The notes below the pieces were generated by a model, which did not search any database, was not told the DNA's origin, and saw nothing but the letters and a program-made list of their open reading frames with translations. From Acidimicrobiales bacterium (GTDB taxonomy: Bacteria; Actinomycetota; Acidimicrobiia; Acidimicrobiales; Ilumatobacteraceae), in the NCBI GenBank assembly GCA_030828465.1, contig JAURCL010000003.1, positions 1 to 64,000 of the forward strand: a stretch of DNA of 64,000 nt, written 5' to 3'. Made by a program: the position numbers and the translations under genes. This document shows positions 63,224 through 64,000 of this stretch, one piece after another; the first letter of the stretch is position 1; each line of letters opens with the position of its first letter.

Positions 63224-64000
63224 TGTTTCCCATGCAGTCTGACGACAGTCCGGGACTCACCGACGCGAAGGTCCTCGACGAGTACCTGATCCCGTTTGGT
63301 TCATGGATCGAGGAGAGCGTCAACTGGACGACGCTCAACCTTGAGGGGGTGCTCGACGCGATCGCGTGGCCCTTCGAGTTCCTCCTTGAGAACATCGTCG
63401 ACAACTTCCTGCTCTCGATCTCATGGCTCTATGTCGTGGTCATCATGTTCGGCGTCGCCTGGTTGGTTCGCAACCTGACCGTCGCGGTCGGCACCGCGAT
63501 CGGGCTCGTGCTTTGCGGTCTGCTCGGCCAGGAGTTCTGGATTCAGACCGCACGCACCATCGGTTTCATCCTGGTGGCGGTGATCGTCTGCATCATCATC
63601 GGCATACCCCTCGGCATCCTCTCGGGTCGGTTCGAGTCGGTGTGGAAGGTGATGCGGCCGACGCTCGACGCGATGCAGGTCATCCACGCATTCGTGTACC
63701 TGCTGCCGTTCGTCTATTTCTGGGGAGTCGGCCGGGTCTCGGCGACCATGGCGACGATGGTGTTCGCGCTCCCGCCGCTGATCCGCCTCACCAATCTCGG
63801 CATCCGCGGAGTGCCTGAAGATGTCGTTGAGGCGAGTCGGGCCTACGGGGCGAACGAATTGCGCGTGCTGCGCGATGTGCAGTTGCCACTCGCCCGGCCC
63901 GCGATCATGACGGGGATCAACCAGACCCTGCTGCTGGCATTCTCCATGCTCGGGATCGCCGCGATCCTCGGTGCTGGCGGCCTCGGGGCACTGTTGTTCC
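63223..64000 (+). CDS. opuAB: Glycine betaine/proline-type ABC permease, truncated by right edge
   Basis: 259 codons are visible. N-terminal extension GSWIEESVNWTTLNLEGVLD, helices starting SISWLYVVVIMFGVAWLV, then IGIPLGILSGRF, DAMQVIHAFVYLLPFVYFWGVG and LPPLIRLTNLGIRGVPEDVVEASRAYG, the binding-protein-dependent EAA loop. ProW/OpuAB type; the stop and any substrate-binding gene lie beyond the window. Confidence 0.9.
   Translation, partial: MFPMQSDDSPGLTDAKVLDEYLIPFGSWIEESVNWTTLNLEGVLDAIAWPFEFLLENIVDNFLLSISWLYVVVIMFGVAWLVRNLTVAVGTAIGLVLCGLLGQEFWIQTARTIGFILVAVIVCIIIGIPLGILSGRFESVWKVMRPTLDAMQVIHAFVYLLPFVYFWGVGRVSATMATMVFALPPLIRLTNLGIRGVPEDVVEASRAYGANELRVLRDVQLPLARPAIMTGINQTLLLAFSMLGIAAILGAGGLGALLF

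Overview
The window is a gene-dense, very high-GC chromosomal segment with about 56 protein genes, short or overlapping gene junctions, GTG/TTG starts and no mobile elements, CRISPR arrays, rRNA or tRNA genes that I could see. Coenzyme F420 genes (cofD, cofE), two DinB/MDMPI-type mycothiol-dependent enzymes, DUF3499, DUF5719, a group II truncated haemoglobin, an acyl-CoA carboxylase alpha chain fused to its biotin carrier domain and MenB together point to an actinobacterium. The mix fits Acidimicrobiia (Ilumatobacter-like) best; this placement is inference from gene content, not from a marker-gene tree.

Layout. 1-4824: cobalamin block, with cobO and a cupin gene on the minus strand and a divergent B12-riboswitch-controlled btuFCD operon ending in a DinB/MDMPI-like gene. 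4825-10970: a minus-strand thiamine operon under a TPP riboswitch (thiN, thiB, thiP, thiQ) that continues into a GNAT gene and two unrecognised helical proteins. 10976-17978: housekeeping genes (surE, an EamA transporter, a second MDMPI-like gene, nfuA, a trans-sulfuration enzyme, the acyl-CoA carboxylase alpha chain and its biotin ligase). 17995-37713: a large cell-surface polysaccharide region: an LCP ligase, rmlA/C/B/D for dTDP-rhamnose, four GT4 glycosyltransferases, a GDP-mannose pyrophosphorylase-like enzyme, gmd, a Wzx-like flippase, a giant GT2/membrane fusion and DUF5719; cofD is embedded here. 37775-46784: thioredoxin-like protein, FtsH, DUF3499, CPBP protease, a PTPS-related/YfhO-like membrane protein, manB, Trm112-like protein and a secreted three-repeat protein. 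46793-55084: a small zinc ribbon, ahcY, comF, secA, prfB, ftsE, ftsX. 55127-64000: enoyl-CoA hydratase, truncated globin with an ABC-2 exporter, a SPOUT methyltransferase, menB, a CPVC membrane protein, cofE, a prolyl-4-hydroxylase-like oxygenase, and a glycine-betaine-type ABC transporter cut by the right edge.

Regulation is the most striking part. Most transcription-unit heads carry a TANNNT-like -10 hexamer that ends only 6-9 nt before the start codon, with little or no Shine-Dalgarno, which implies widespread leaderless mRNAs. Two divergent pairs (nfuA/MDMPI and carboxylase/biotin ligase) have start codons 19-25 bp apart with overlapping -10 elements. Units with true leaders are the B12 riboswitch, the TPP riboswitch and ahcY; the ahcY upstream region has a CsoR/CstR-like palindrome and a structured leader of unknown class. 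Several convergent pairs place both stop codons inside one shared hairpin.
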